A stretch of DNA of 64,000 nucleotides from Suillus spraguei (lineage: Eukaryota; Basidiomycota; Agaricomycetes; Boletales; Suillaceae). Location: assembly GCA_016800925.1 (NCBI GenBank), contig JABCPU010000363.1, forward strand, positions 1-64,000. The letters are read 5' to 3'. Shown here in pieces: positions 1-10,647 of the stretch. Both the position numbers and the translations under genes were made by a program. Under the pieces are notes generated by a model. It saw only the letters and a list, made by a program, of their open reading frames with translations. It had not been told where the DNA came from and made no database searches. Position 1 is the first letter of the stretch; every line of letters starts with the position of its first letter.

Positions 1-447
1 GGTAATGTTGGTAGTCGATCGTAAAATGTCCATTTTCTGATTTTCGATCTGCAATGCGAATGCATGCTATTTGAGGTGCGCAATCTTATTTAGTTGGGGA
101 TCAGACTCGATTTTACATATCAAATGATTTGTATCTACATACTTTCAGTTGTGTATCCCTTCCTTCGCCTGTTCAGTACCTTCACGGCTCTCAAGTTCCG
201 GTAAAAAATAGTGTGATCAATGGAGACGTGTCAAGCACATTTGAATCTTCTGCAATGCTCATGCGTCACATAGAACATCTCTTAAACGCGTCTCCCAAGG
301 GTCTCTCTTTGCTCTCTCGCGATCAGGTAACAACCCTGATGCGCCTCATGGTCTTGGCTTCATCGAGCCTGTAATGGCAGAGCTCGTCGACGAAGTTGAG
401 ACGCTGCGGCAGGCCAATGTAGAGATCGACGTGGCAAACGAATCAGA
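1..447. other. no supported gene
   Basis: A short open frame at 129-374 and a second one starting near 374 (MAELVDEVETLRQANVEID) resemble coiled-coil fragments, but neither has a recognisable family or clear exon boundaries. No other structure is visible before the dispersed repeat at 448. Confidence 0.3.
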
Positions 448-564
448 GATGACAGCATCACACATGCCATCCACAGATCCTACATGTCATACTAGGACGA
501 CTACAGGGGCGCGGACGAAAGACCGTACACCATAGAATATGTGGACTCGAATTGGTTCAAAGGA
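448..564 (+). repeat. dispersed 117-bp repeat, copy A
   Basis: This 117-bp block matches 10531-10647 in the same orientation with a few substitutions. Its 52-bp core (484-535) recurs inverted at 13703-13754. The last 30 bp correspond to XRN1 coding sequence in the second copy (frame EYVDSNWFKG). Copy A therefore carries the junction between the core and XRN1, although no other XRN1 sequence follows it here. That implies copy A was made after the junction formed. Confidence 0.85.
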
Positions 565-574
565 CTCGTCAATT

Positions 575-1139
575 TCAGGTTGCCGCTGGGAGCGGCCTTG
601 TTCCAGAATCTGCCAGGTCAGGCACAATCAATAAAGGAAAGGCCAGTTTGACTGAAGATGTGTACCTGTGCACGTTCGGCCTGACGTTGAAGCTGGAGAT
701 CGCCACTTGCTTCTCTGTTTTCTTGTAAGCGGGCCAGAATTTAGCACAAATGTTGCTGATATCATCCTCTAATGGTTGTATTAATATGATGGGGCCAAAG
801 TGGCCACGGTTGTCCGGGTCAAACACTTCCTCCTCCCCTCTAAAAAAGCCTTTCCAAACTCTTGCAAACAGTGCCACTCCACCAGTAGCATTGGGTACGG
901 AGGATATCATAGTTGAGGTCCTGTTGGTTCACTAGAACTAACAGGTCTGCAACTTGTAAAACAGAAGGCCGGACAGAATTGAAGGAAAGCGAGGAGATCC
1001 GTCTGTAAGATTTGAACAGCTTCTGCCATTCAGACTCGTCAGATGGCTCAGGCTCCAATTTTTGGAAGGAGCAAGGGGGCTTTAGGAGCAAAAGAAGAGC
1101 TTCCAAAAGCATTTTAATATAACTAGCTGCCTGCTCCAT
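575..1139 (-). pseudogene. fragment of unrecognised gene
   Basis: Two overlapping open frames on the minus strand (1139-840 and 910-575) read like parts of one protein whose frame shifts near 850-910. The first contains QQDLNYDILRTQCYWWSGTV; the second continues FARVWKGFF and FDPDNRGHFGPI. The composition looks like real protein, and similar motifs occur in agaricomycete hypothetical proteins as far as I recall, but I cannot assign a function. The missing shared frame suggests decay or an unseen intron. Confidence 0.35.
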
Positions 1140-1641
1140 GCAGTGATGTCTCCTTTTAACAGCTCACTGGAGAACATATCAGGTGGCCAAGATCCCATAT
1201 GATCTAGATTACATCTAGATCCTACTTCCAAATTCTTGCATACGTTGAATCCCTTCAGGTCCTTGACCCAAGCTCTAAGTCCCTAACTTCTGCTACTGGT
1301 TGGGGATATTGTGATGCTGGCAGATCTTGATTTACCCAAGCGGATAACTGTAGATATCCATTTATGCAGCATATGGATAAATGTATAGATAGTAGGAGTC
1401 AAATGCTGTGCGACGTTGACTCATATAAGTACCGTCATTATATTGGGGACTGAGTGGCAGTCAATACGTCCTGAAAGTTTGGAACTCTCCCATTTCTCCC
1501 CAAACACCCTTAACTCACAATATTCTATTCTACATGACAACCGTCACTGCTGTGGACTCAGGCTAGTATTCATCTTCTTGTCGCTACTTTATATCCTGAT
1601 ATGATTTATGATAACCTCAGATTTGGGTTACCGAGATTCTT
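1140..1641. other. intergenic, nothing recognised
   Basis: There is no coding frame, repeat or RNA signature that I can support. A short plus-strand open frame at 1416-1604 has no protein-like features beyond a hydrophobic tail. Confidence 0.4.
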
Positions 1642-2139
1642 TTGAATCAGCTGGAACTTTTGGTCAAGTGCCAAGTCAGCCCAGAATTTTACTATCGCCT
1701 TCCCAAGTCAATCAGAACAATGCTAGCCAGATGGCTACAAGTAAGTTCTTGTGGTATCTGCAATCAGATTAAGTTGTTGACCGGTGTCGGGAAAGGTTCC
1801 CCATCAATCAATGACTCAGCCATGGTTAAGCATTTGGAGGAGTCTTTGAAGGCCAAGATTGAGCAGTCTTCGAGCCTCCTTAATGAGAGACTGACAACTC
1901 ATGGAACCAAATTGCTAAACCTCAAGAACGCCGTGGAATCTCACAATGGGGTGATCTCTTCTGAGGTCAATAGCGTGAGGGATGAAATTCAAGCTGTAGA
2001 GAAGCGCATGGAAGGATTAGAAAAGCGCTTAATTGATCTGGTGACCATATCAGTGCAGAATCTGACTGATAGAATTGAGGAATTGAACGTATCGCAGAGG
2101 ACCTTTTTGGATAGAATCTTGGATTTGTTCAAGCATTGA
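1642..2139 (+). CDS. hypothetical coiled-coil protein
   Basis: This 165-residue open frame starts MNQLELLVKC. Residues 58-160 are rich in Glu, Lys, Leu and heptad-like spacing (for example RDEIQAVEKRMEGLEKRL), indicating a parallel coiled coil. No catalytic motif or membrane segment is visible. The first 50 residues are less regular and may include a short intron (position ~1740-1790), so the start is uncertain. No family is recognised and the neighbours do not suggest a role. Confidence 0.4.
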   Translation: MNQLELLVKCQVSPEFYYRLPKSIRTMLARWLQVSSCGICNQIKLLTGVGKGSPSINDSAMVKHLEESLKAKIEQSSSLLNERLTTHGTKLLNLKNAVESHNGVISSEVNSVRDEIQAVEKRMEGLEKRLIDLVTISVQNLTDRIEELNVSQRTFLDRILDLFKH

Positions 2140-2451
2140 ATAACATTAGCTACAGTTGCCCTTTCAATATACTAGGTAGCGCATACAAAGCAGTTGTACT
2201 ACCATACTGTAGCTGGCATGCCAGCACTGCATTACTAGTAGTATGCATAGCAAAGTCTCAACAAACTTTTCACCTCACCATTTCCACCTCAAAGTCGGTT
2301 CATTTCGGATCAAAACAGATCAAAACACCGGCAACAACCGGTTTTTATAAGATGTCGACAACATCCTATGCAAGTTTTTATTTTCTAAAAATAAAAGGAA
2401 CAAAGCTTGGAAGATGCCAATGAGTCAGAAACCGAGCGACTGCAGCGATAA

Positions 2452-3393
2452 TCAAGAACACAGCCAGCGACGAAACTTTATCTTCCTAATCTCCAAATTA
2501 TCCTCCTTCTCTATGTCAAAATCATCATTGTAGAAGATGATGAGGGAGTTGATGGTTCCTAAAGTATACATATCTGTATTGCGGTCAAAAAAGGGAGGGA
2601 CGGTCCCTAATGCAGCAGGCTGAATCGTAGCTGGTGGGGGAAGGTGATTGATGTTTTCTGGCCTCGATACTTGCAACGCTAGTTCAAGACCATGTCCACT
2701 ACTCTACGACAATAATGAAGGGACACTTTAGGATATAAGGACAGAGATAACAACGGACTGACTCACAGTTTTTTGAAGGGGTTTGTAATGATTTCTTTCC
2801 TGTGGCACCTTAGCATTTTGACTCGCAAGTCTGACGTTCATGACCATAGCCCGAGTCTCTTGTAACATCACTCGAGTCTCTTGTAACATCGGTTTATGAT
2901 CGCCTGAGTGGTATTTTGTGTTCTTTGTATCTCGTCCAACCTCGCCAGGACATCAACAGCTCCAACTGTTGCTGTCGCATCTACATGAAGATTAGTGAAC
3001 TCTGGGTCTGGTGCCAAAACGAGGAGAGCTTTCACTCACGAATGGCGCGCAATACATGAACTCGGTTTTTCGCAGCTTCAATATGCATGTGAGACACTGC
3101 CGGGATTATACCTGAATTGGATTGATACTCAAAACATTGATCGCACACTGAAACAACGCAAGCTGAAACTACTTGTACTTACAGCTGAGAGGCTCCAGTT
3201 CCTGCACAGTCTTCTCTGCATCGTAGGCCGCATTTATATCAAAGGTCTCTCCAATATCTTTACCTTCATTGATTCTATGAGAAGCTAAGGCGGAGATGTG
3301 GAGAAGGTCTGGGAACATATCTGCCAAAGAACGAACAGCTAACGGATAGGTTATCGCAGCCATTCCAGATGATTGTGAGATATAGCAGATCAA
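2452..3393 (-). CDS. hypothetical coiled-coil protein, possibly decayed
   Basis: Three blocks on the minus strand appear to belong together. The first exon (3393-3180) contains MFPDLLHISALASHRINEG and ends at a GTAAGT donor. A middle block (about 2990-2790) reads DVLARLDEIQRTQNTTQ, then in another frame MLQETRVMLQETRAMVMNVR. The last block (2676-2452) reads RPENINHLPPPATIQPAALG and ends in a Lys-rich tail. The pattern of a heptad-rich centre followed by a Pro-rich segment is common in uncharacterised agaricomycete proteins. A frame change near 2895 and tandem copies of a 24-bp unit (about 2862-2902) make integrity doubtful. Confidence 0.4.
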
Positions 3394-3689
3394 GTTGCCA
3401 CAGTGGTTGCGAGGTCAATGCCAATGATTAGTTTAGCTATAGCCCAAGTGGTTGGGTAGTCGAGTCAATATGAATCAATTGCCATCCGTGCCAGGGAACA
3501 GGTAAGCGCGAGCACATGACTGTTGCTTACGTGAAATAGTCTGGAACCCCTTGCCATGACCAATTTTCCCATGACAGCTTCGCAGGCTGGCTATATGTCA
3601 TGGACATGAACGCACTGACAGTGGACTGGCCACAGGTGAGCCCTGGCACTCACGATGATCCAGTGTGTTGATTGATCTCTTATTGATGA

Positions 3690-4170
3690 TCTGCCAGGCT
3701 CCAACGGATGCGTCGTTCCGGCTGGCTAAGTGAAGAAGCTGTTTTGAAAGCAGCATCAGCCGTCCTGCGCCGCCAGACTCAGAGGCAGACAAGACGACGT
3801 TCACTGAAAACCAAGAGTCTTAAACGACGTACACAACAAATGCTACAACAAGGAATGCTTCCACTAGCATTGCGAAGAGCGCATCGACAGGTATTCCCAA
3901 GAAGAAGGCTAAACCAAAGCTCACTGCGAAGGAGAAAAAGGAACGATTGGTGAGTACTGATGCATAGGATATTCTTTCTTGAATTTTGGTCGTCCTTGCA
4001 GCTCTCACTTGAGAAGATAGTAATGTCTCTTCCTCTCGAGTTTCGGGGCAGTGATCCGGCACGCATATTTAATGCCAATGATACGCGACTGTTTGTTGAA
4101 GGATAGATATTCCAGGGTCTTCGACATAACATGGAATCTGTAATAGAATTCATGATGGACGGTGATGAAT
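3690..4170 (+). pseudogene. fragment of Lys-rich conserved protein
   Basis: The plus frame beginning near 3787 reads ADKTTFTENQES, then an in-frame stop, then a basic stretch KKKAKPKLTAKEKKERL ending at a GTGAGT donor. After an intron the next exon reads LSLEKIVMSLPLEFRGSDPA, and a last block reads LRHNMESVIEFMMDG. The exon order and conserved-looking motifs indicate a real protein family of unknown function. At least two stops (near 3728 and 3824) and a missing 5' end point to a decayed copy. Confidence 0.4.
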
Positions 4171-4336
4171 GAGGTATCAAACGTGGGTGATCCTACTTCA
4201 TTGCATTATACATTAGCTCACAAGTCTTTGCACGCAGTTATCGAGATCATCAGACCTATATACAAGAACCTATATACAAGAACCTTTAATTCTTTCGCAA
4301 GGAGCATGGGGGTCCGCTCCCAACGCTTGGCGCATC

Positions 4337-4462
4337 TTTTTTTTTTTTTTTTTTGGGGGGGGCACTCATCTGGCGCTCCCTTTTGGTTGGCACTCTCTTT
4401 GGTCGGTGCTCTTTTTTTGGGCGCTCCCTTTGGTTGGCACTCTCTTTGTTGGCGCTCGGGTT
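4337..4462 (+). repeat. homopolymer plus degenerate tandem repeat
   Basis: A run of about 18 T is followed by 8 G. Roughly three imperfect copies of a unit of about 38-42 bp, built on GGCGCTCCCTTTGGTTGGCA, then follow. Open frames across it on both strands are artefacts of the repeat. Confidence 0.75.
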
Positions 4463-4522
4463 CCTGTTCGACACCAATGTCAAGAAAATACATCTCCTAC
4501 TCTTGATTAAGGTGCGTCATTC

Positions 4523-5460
4523 TTGTCTCGTGTGGTCGCTAGTCTTGCTACTTACGTGGCGGCTGTCAGGCCATCGCCCTTTTTAATGCAAATCAACATG
4601 AGGGGGCAATTATGCGCGTCCAAAAATGCCGCAGGGCAAACTGTAATCAGCGAGACTGCCCTTCAGCTCCCACTCACTTACTACGGTCCAAGTGTGAGTA
4701 CCTTTGTTTGCACATTCGTTTCTATGGCCGAAGAAATGCGCTTCAAGATACTATACATTGTGTACCGTACTGATGCCCTTACCTTCCAGATTCCCTTAGG
4801 CAATGACGGCGCTTGGACTTACGGTGGTCTCACCTCGCCAGCAGCTTCCACTTCCTATATAACATCTTCTCCCACCGCGACATCCTCCACCTTCACCCCA
4901 ACATCATCCTATCAGTCTATATCTACATCCCCTTCCACCTCTGCGACATCAAATCATTCTTCGAACGCAACTGCCTTATCTAAAGGAGCCTTCATTGGTA
5001 TCATCATTGGTGCCATCATCTTGTTCATCATTTTGCTTCTGCTTTTTATCTCGTTCGTTCGTTGGAACTCCCGTCAACAAGAGCTGGTCTGGGTTCCCTT
5101 CGCGACAGCGGCGATGATGAAGCAGATTCTTTCCTCTGTCGTAGCACCATTACTTATCCTGAATGCCGTCCACGGCTAATATCTTCTCTTCCACCCGGTG
5201 CTGCCCCATCCCATATTGTAGGAAGCACTGGCTCCGACCGAACAAGGTCCTCCCAGGCTTCGACAGACTATGGCGTCGTCCTGCCTGGCTCAGAACACTT
5301 TGGACAGGCATACTGTGCTATGCATCACCCTTTTTTTTGTCTATTTTTCACCCCAAAACTCATTCAGGTCCACGGTCAAACTCACATCACCCACGAAGGG
5401 AATCCACCTCCGGAAAAGCATTTGGCCCGTGGCTAAAGGATCAAGTCACCTAGACCTACA
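4523..5460 (+). pseudogene. Ser/Thr-rich single-pass membrane protein, frame-disrupted
   Basis: The first frame runs to 5179. It has a globular-looking N-terminal part, a Ser/Thr/Pro stretch of about 55 residues (4835-4975, likely O-glycosylated outside the cell) and one membrane segment, GAFIGIIIGAIILFIILLLL, followed by basic residues. This is the common layout of basidiomycete stalk-TM proteins. The cytoplasmic tail continues in another frame (DSGDDEADSFL at 5106, then SSLPPGAAPSHIVGSTGSD), so either an unseen intron or a frameshift lies near 5090. GT...AG candidates near 4693 and 4788 suggest additional introns. No ligand or function can be assigned. Confidence 0.45.
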
Positions 5461-6290
5461 GGAGAGCCTAGTAGAATGGCCTGTGAAGGTGAGACATAGG
5501 ACGCTGTGGCGGTCTCTTCAAAAACACAACTAATGGTTAAATAATGATGCCACTGTCGTCTCAATCGTTCTCTCTCCCTTACAGGATTAGCCTTTGGAGG
5601 ATAGTCCTCCGCGAGATTCATTCTGTGATCGAGTGGGTCAATTTGATTATTGGACGGGGTGACAAACCATTCCGATCCAAGCGGAGCCTCGACTCCAGAA
5701 GCCAGGAGTGCAAGATTCTTCACCACTCATTGCCTCTACTCCAAAACAGCTCTAGGTCATGGATAGGCTTCCAATTCAATTCAGAGACTGCAAATGTGTA
5801 CGGTATGTTTGTTTGAGAATATGCTGGTCTTTTCGATATGATACCGTTTGCTAGGTCACCAAACACTCGCATACACTTCGTATGTTATTAGATCAGGAAA
5901 ATTGCAATGTCACTTTTACCGTCCGAGTCCGTTCTTGAGGACCTGTGAAGTCTATGCTTCATGACGGAAGAAGCATGGTTGAGATTCTACCCATGTTACT
6001 TTTAAAAATACATGAAAAGATGGTGCGATAGACATTGTAGTGTGCCGATTTTTCTGTTCATTACTGAAACAAATGGAGCGCCTGTAAAATGTTCCAACTG
6101 CTCGCCTAAAACTCGGACTCTATTCGTACAGAATAAATACTTGGTAAGAAGCACGTTTTCGACGTCTATGAACTAGTCCAGGTACAGTAGCGAAGAATGA
6201 TTGGTATGGTTGTAACCGTTATCTCCAATTCCACGCCAGTCCATGGACTTGAATTTACAACTTCATGAAACGTTCAAACGTATATCAACT
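5461..6290. other. intergenic, nothing recognised
   Basis: Short open frames near 5433-5816 on both strands lack recognisable motifs. The stretch from 5830 to 6290 is AT-rich and featureless; it should contain the 3' flank of the phosphomannomutase gene. Confidence 0.4.
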
Positions 6291-7382
6291 TTATGAGAGG
6301 AAGAGTTCTGTGCAAATTCTCATCGTATCTGCAGGACTCCTAACAGTGTGCCCAACAGTGCGAGGATCACTGAAGATCTCATGGTCGTTACCCCCCTTTA
6401 CAAAAATTGTCAACAGATGAACATTCGTCGAGTAAGAAACTCAGCTCTTACCTTGCTCGTCTTGTCCCCGAGAAAGTGGATTTCCTCGAAGTTATCTTTC
6501 TCGACATGTCTAAGGCAGTAAGTCTTATCCCACCCGTGTGGAAAGACATCAAATGATATCTGACCACCGATAGAGAACGTTAGATTCAGTCGTTTGAATT
6601 TCTCCCGGAGGTTTTCCACGAAGTCCGCCCTAATGTGGTGTTCCTGCCAGGAATCAGTGATATGATAATGAATGCTTTTCTCATGTTGCTACCTTGTCGT
6701 AAGCCTCGAAATCAATGCGTTCCTGGACACTGCGGAGTCCAGGGATGGCAACACATGTTCAGGGAAGAGCACAAAAGTGAACCCATGTTGCGTTGCGGCC
6801 GATAGGGCTGACGTTGATCATGCCATTGCGGAACTCGACGAACGTACCACTGTAATTTGCAAGTAAATGGGTAGATCAACAGCGGAAGATCGTAGAAATT
6901 CACCGTTTGATCGGGATATTCAAGTCAGCGATGTAATGCAAGATGAAGTTGACTAGCTCCTGGTAGCCCTTTTCGCCTACCATTTTGATGAAAGACTGCG
7001 ACTCGAGCGGTTTTCCGAGTCGATACGCAGTAAGGCCGTTCTCAGCGAACCCAAAGTCGAATTCCTCCAGAACTACGAATGGGTATAAGTATCTTAGCAG
7101 AGAATGGAGACAAGCTTCGTACCATTGATATTGCCAACGCTGAGCTGTTCAGATATCTTGACAAGATCAGACCCACCAACGAAGCCTATAGCCACCTGCT
7201 TTCTGAGGTTGCGCAAGAGCTGGATTATTTCTGGCGATGCTCTCTGTCGGGAGATCATCTCGACATCAAGCGTGGTAGTTGTCGGGAAGTTGGATTACCT
7301 GACGTGCAGGCGATAACGTCCCATCGACATCGAACAGCACGAGCTTCTTGACGGGCCGTTTAGCGAAATCTGCAGACACCAT
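6291..7382 (-). CDS. SEC53: phosphomannomutase
   Basis: This enzyme converts mannose-6-phosphate to mannose-1-phosphate in the cytosol, supplying GDP-mannose for glycosylation and GPI anchors. The minus-strand start codon is at 7382-7380, and the protein opens [20 protein letters not shown] followed by GT, the HAD-type nucleophile motif DxDGT. Later exons give [65 protein letters not shown] and, after an intron ending [24 protein letters not shown]. All of these match the eukaryotic PMM family over its full length of about 250 residues. Introns are 45-60 nt. It ends ICTELFLS and a TAA at 6291-6293. One exon near 6740-6800 needs careful splicing. It appears intact, unlike most neighbours, so it is probably the functional host gene. 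Confidence 0.93.
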
Positions 7383-7496
7383 GATGGTACGGTTGTAAAA
7401 CAATTCCTGTGCTCGAAGGACGAAACAAATGTCATTGATATCTCGATCTCAACATTCGCCTTACACAAAATCTCACGGTCACACACAGCCACCCCC

Positions 7497-7757
7497 AACA
7501 TAGCACCAACTGTGCCGGACATGGATGAAGGCGCAGCTTGGAAAATAGCGATACTATGAAGCAAGTAAACCGTGCTCGGAAAACTGCTATTATTTGAAAC
7601 TTACTTCGTATGTGAGAAAGCAACCATGACTCCGGCGCTGCCAAGTACAAATGCTGGGAATACAAATGGCCAATAGTTTTCGGGCTTTCCCCCACCGAGC
7701 GTCAGCAGTAAGGTGGCGACCATGCACAATGATAGACCAGTAAGGATAATCCACTTC
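7497..7757 (-). repeat. outer inverted repeat, left arm (261 bp)
   Basis: This stretch is the reverse complement of 16610-16870, with about two mismatches. Both copies encode the same part of an MFS transporter, from KWIILTGLSLCMVATLL to SSMSGTVGAM. Left of 7497 the sequence becomes the short region upstream of phosphomannomutase. Right of 7757 it continues as authentic transporter coding sequence. Confidence 0.95.
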
Positions 7758-9166
7758 TGACTGTAGATACGAGAGAGTGATCCAGTGCAGCTCGCAGCAA
7801 AGGCTACGATACCGAGTGGCAACCTAGAGAACAAAGAATTTTGATGGTTGGCGATATGAAGTGACAGCGAATACCTTACATGTGAACGGCTGTCGACATC
7901 ACTGACCAATGAAACACGGTTTGCCACATGATACTAAAAATAAACATAACCCCACTCCACCAAAAGGATGGCAAAAGTGCAGTGGCGAACAGAACAGAGA
8001 AGTTGTTGTAGAACCATGTCCGTGGTGGTCTGGTACAAGATCAGCCGGTGATTGATGCTAAGATTTCCGTTGACATGCATGGCAGCTCGGTCCGCAGGCA
8101 AAAGTGTTTCCCAGTAGAAAAACCCAGCTATCATTATAATTGAAATGATCAGGAGAATCAATACAACCGGGGATTTCCAACCATCAGTGGAACCGGATGT
8201 CACGGCGAAAATCAACAAGATGAAGGAAACTATCAAAGTTCGTAAGCGACACAAAGAAAAGTATGCTGAAAGATTTATACCAGTCAAGATGCCTATGCCG
8301 ACCAAATCAAGGGACTTCCATTTTGCCCCTTTGTGCTTTCGACTGCCTGCAGTCTCTCCGATTTGTGACGGTATCATGAAAATACAAATCAGCCGCGCAT
8401 GCCACAAATCAGAAGACCCAATGGTAAGACACCCGTTGAACGAACATTGCACCGACCACAAGACCGCCCACTATGTAAAGGAACTATGAGGGTTGTCTTA
8501 CGATATGCGGGATGCTCACTGTTGGCCACCGCACCACAGCCTGCAAAGAACCCTACTGCCTGAGCCTGTTCGAGTGGATCTGGAAATACCTTGACCAATA
8601 GTTTTAGAGCAGAGGGAATCGTCATCGCAGAAGCTAAGAAGTAACCTTCATCAGTCAGAACCAACACACCAGCAAGAATGATCACCTATTCCAGTGATTG
8701 CTCTCAGAACAAGGATAGGAACTGTGGTGTAAACGAATCCTGCGCACAACGAGAGGATACCAAGAGTGGACACTCCTCCAATGAATACAGTTTCTATGAA
8801 CCATTAGATTAGCATGTACGTCAGGTATGCTAGGCAGCACAGTACTAACTTGGGTTGTATACGTCACTGAGACGGCCACTCTAAAACTATGCATTGAAGT
8901 GCAAATCAGGACTTTACGGGATGGACACGCACGATAAGTAGGAATGATGAAAAAGTTAATCGGAACCCACTAAACACCCAAGTGGATTGAATTTCAGTCA
9001 TACCCACGGATGCCTCAAGTGCAGGAATCGCAGATAAGAGAGCCGACATACTCAAGGTATCTATAAATTGAGTAAGACAGAACATGACTAACAAAATGAG
9101 TTTGCGGGCAAGAGAAAGCCTTTGAGGTTCATGAATATTCGTGGAGAGGGGCAGAAGTCGTGACAT
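7497..9166 (-). pseudogene. MFS multidrug-type transporter, 3'-truncated
   Basis: The minus-strand gene starts MSRLLPLSTNIHEP at 9166. The first membrane segments read LILLVMFCLTQFIDTLSMSA and LLSAIPALEASVGMTEIQST. Further exons give TVFIGGVSTLGILSLCAG, SAMTIPSALKLLVKVFPDPL, FAVTSGSTDGWKSPVVLIL and ATALLPSFWWSGVMF-like segments, then KWIILTGLSLCMVATLL. This is the layout of a 14-helix DHA2-type drug:H+ antiporter. After SSMSGTVGAM (7497) the frame runs into unrelated sequence, so the last one or two helices are missing. Those residues (FNGALQFGSAIGLAAITSIE onwards) are found at 16870-17069 in the opposite orientation. The gene was therefore broken by an inversion and is unlikely to make a full transporter. 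Confidence 0.85.
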
Positions 9167-9658
9167 TGTCCTGAAAAAATGCAGACAACATTGAAACGTT
9201 GCAGACTATGTCGCAGTATTATAGTGAGATAGGTCAGGGACGTACTAGCTCGCGAATGGCAATCGAGCCAGACCCTGAGACATGCTGCGAAGCTCTCAAC
9301 CATCGGAGGCGAATGGCTGGATGCTTATTTACTAATCGAGCCAGAATCCTGCGGGCTGAGGGCTTGAAGTACGGCGCGAAGCTCAGAACGTGGGCCTCGC
9401 GATTGTCAAAAGAAGCAGAATTCTTCTGGAAAGATTCCAGAGTCTGAACTCTGCTTACGGGAGCCTTCCAGGGGCCTATATATAAATATATGATTCAATG
9501 AAATCATCGAACGCTTGTATGATGGTCTGGCACCGTGACGAGCTGCAAAAGGTTTGTGTAATACGAAAGTTTGAAAACGATTTATGAGAGGCATACCAGA
9601 GTTCAACTTGATCATTCGATGGGTCTTTGCAGCGAGTCCGAGGCAGGATGTATCATTA
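9167..9658. other. 5' flank of split transporter, nothing else recognised
   Basis: No coding family is recognised. Short plus-strand open frames at 9199-9447 and 9584-9781 have no motif. This should hold the former promoter of the minus-strand transporter gene. Confidence 0.35.
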
Positions 9659-9659
9659 C

Positions 9660-9685
9660 GATGCCTGCGTACTTGTATTCTTGAG
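9660..9685 (+). repeat. 25-bp repeat at a rearrangement boundary, copy 1
   Basis: The sequence beginning TGCCTGCGTACTTGTATTCT recurs in the same orientation at about 21977-22000. It stops two bases before the 578-bp inverted repeat begins at 9688, so it lies exactly at a rearrangement junction. Confidence 0.8.
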
Positions 9686-9687
9686 CC

Positions 9688-10265
9688 ATATGATTATGTC
9701 AAGACAGTTATTGCATGGAGGAAAAGTATGTCATCTGGTGAGGCCCCTCTATCTTTTCAACAAAAGGTAGGTTTCTCATAGTATTGCCAACCACTGAAAT
9801 ACTCACTTTCATGCAGTGGAAATTCCGAAGGTTGAGGCAATATACCATGGTGGCCAACTACCCCGCAACAACGCTTACGAGGCAAGAGCAAGAGCAATCA
9901 GCAATAACTTATCCATATCCTTACTCTGATCTTCCGCCCCTTCTATCTCATATCACGCCTCCGTTTGTTGTCATAAACGCAGGGCCAAAGTGCGACCGAG
10001 ATCAAATTGGTCGGCTTGTTCTGGAACGCTACCCACAACCGACGGACGAGTCTCGAGAATTTCAACAGCGACTTATGCTGTTGTGTGATACTTGGGATCT
10101 TTTTCAGGGCGCCAGGAGTGCTGCTGAGGCTTGGAGGCAGAGGGACAAGGCAGAAAGGGTTGGTAAGAGAAAGAGGGGCCGACTCAGGTCCAATACCCAC
10201 ACGTACCACGAGATCCAAAACACGTACGCACTGAACTCTCCCAACAACCCAGTTCTGTAACAATG
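9688..10265 (+). repeat. middle inverted repeat, left arm (578 bp), with HNH-gene 3' fragment
   Basis: This arm is the reverse complement of 14128-14705 and appears identical at the bases I compared; the 158-residue frame inside (9784-10260) is the same in both. It holds the last part of the HNH-like gene described at 14133-15305: an exon ending EAPLSFQQK, a GT...AG intron, and an exon from WKFRRLRQYTMVANYP to ALNSPNNPVL stop. Upstream exons are missing here, so this copy is only a gene tail. The downstream flank has an AATAAA-like signal near 10285, which suggests that this copy kept the authentic 3' flank. Confidence 0.93.
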
Positions 10266-10530
10266 TAGAATACATAGGTCAAGTTAATAAAATATCATCC
10301 CAACCATCCTCGATATTAGCCTCTTCTCCCTTAAGGTACAAGCCCTTTTCCAGTGCTTAACGCATCTGCCCAGCGCACGTCAGCAAATGCTGACGTGGCT
10401 CGAACATATGCGAACGACACCTGAAGGCGCCAGAGTGAGCGGAAAGGAGTGGAGGTACAGGCGAGAGCAGACACACGGCTTGCTAAGTATACAAGTCCCT
10501 TTCGTGAACCGTCCATCGTTGTAGGCGTTC
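10266..10530. other. spacer between repeats
   Basis: No gene is recognised. It contains an AATAAA-like motif near 10285 that probably belonged to the HNH-gene 3' untranslated region. Confidence 0.35.
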
Positions 10531-10647
10531 GATGACAGCATCATACATGCCATCCACAGGTCCTACATGTCATACTAGGACGACTACAGGGGTGCGGACG
10601 AAAGACCGTACACCATAGAATATGTGGACTCGAATTGGTTCAAAGGA
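10531..10647 (+). repeat. dispersed 117-bp repeat, copy B (52-bp core is inner inverted repeat, left)
   Basis: This copy matches 448-564. Its 52-bp core at 10567-10618 is the reverse complement of 13703-13754. The final 30 bp are the first recognisable XRN1 codons (EYVDSNWFKGKRSKHVEEME), so the XRN1 fragment starts inside this block. Confidence 0.9.

Noticed and set aside
3708..3953. Arg-rich plus-strand frame (RRQTQRQTRRRSLKTK)
   Set aside because: It is an alternative frame of the exon that encodes the conserved KKKAKPKLTAKEKKERL stretch; Arg bias comes from codon composition.
10331..10516. Minus-strand open frame upstream of the XRN1 relic
   Set aside because: No family resemblance, and it lies in a spacer between repeats.
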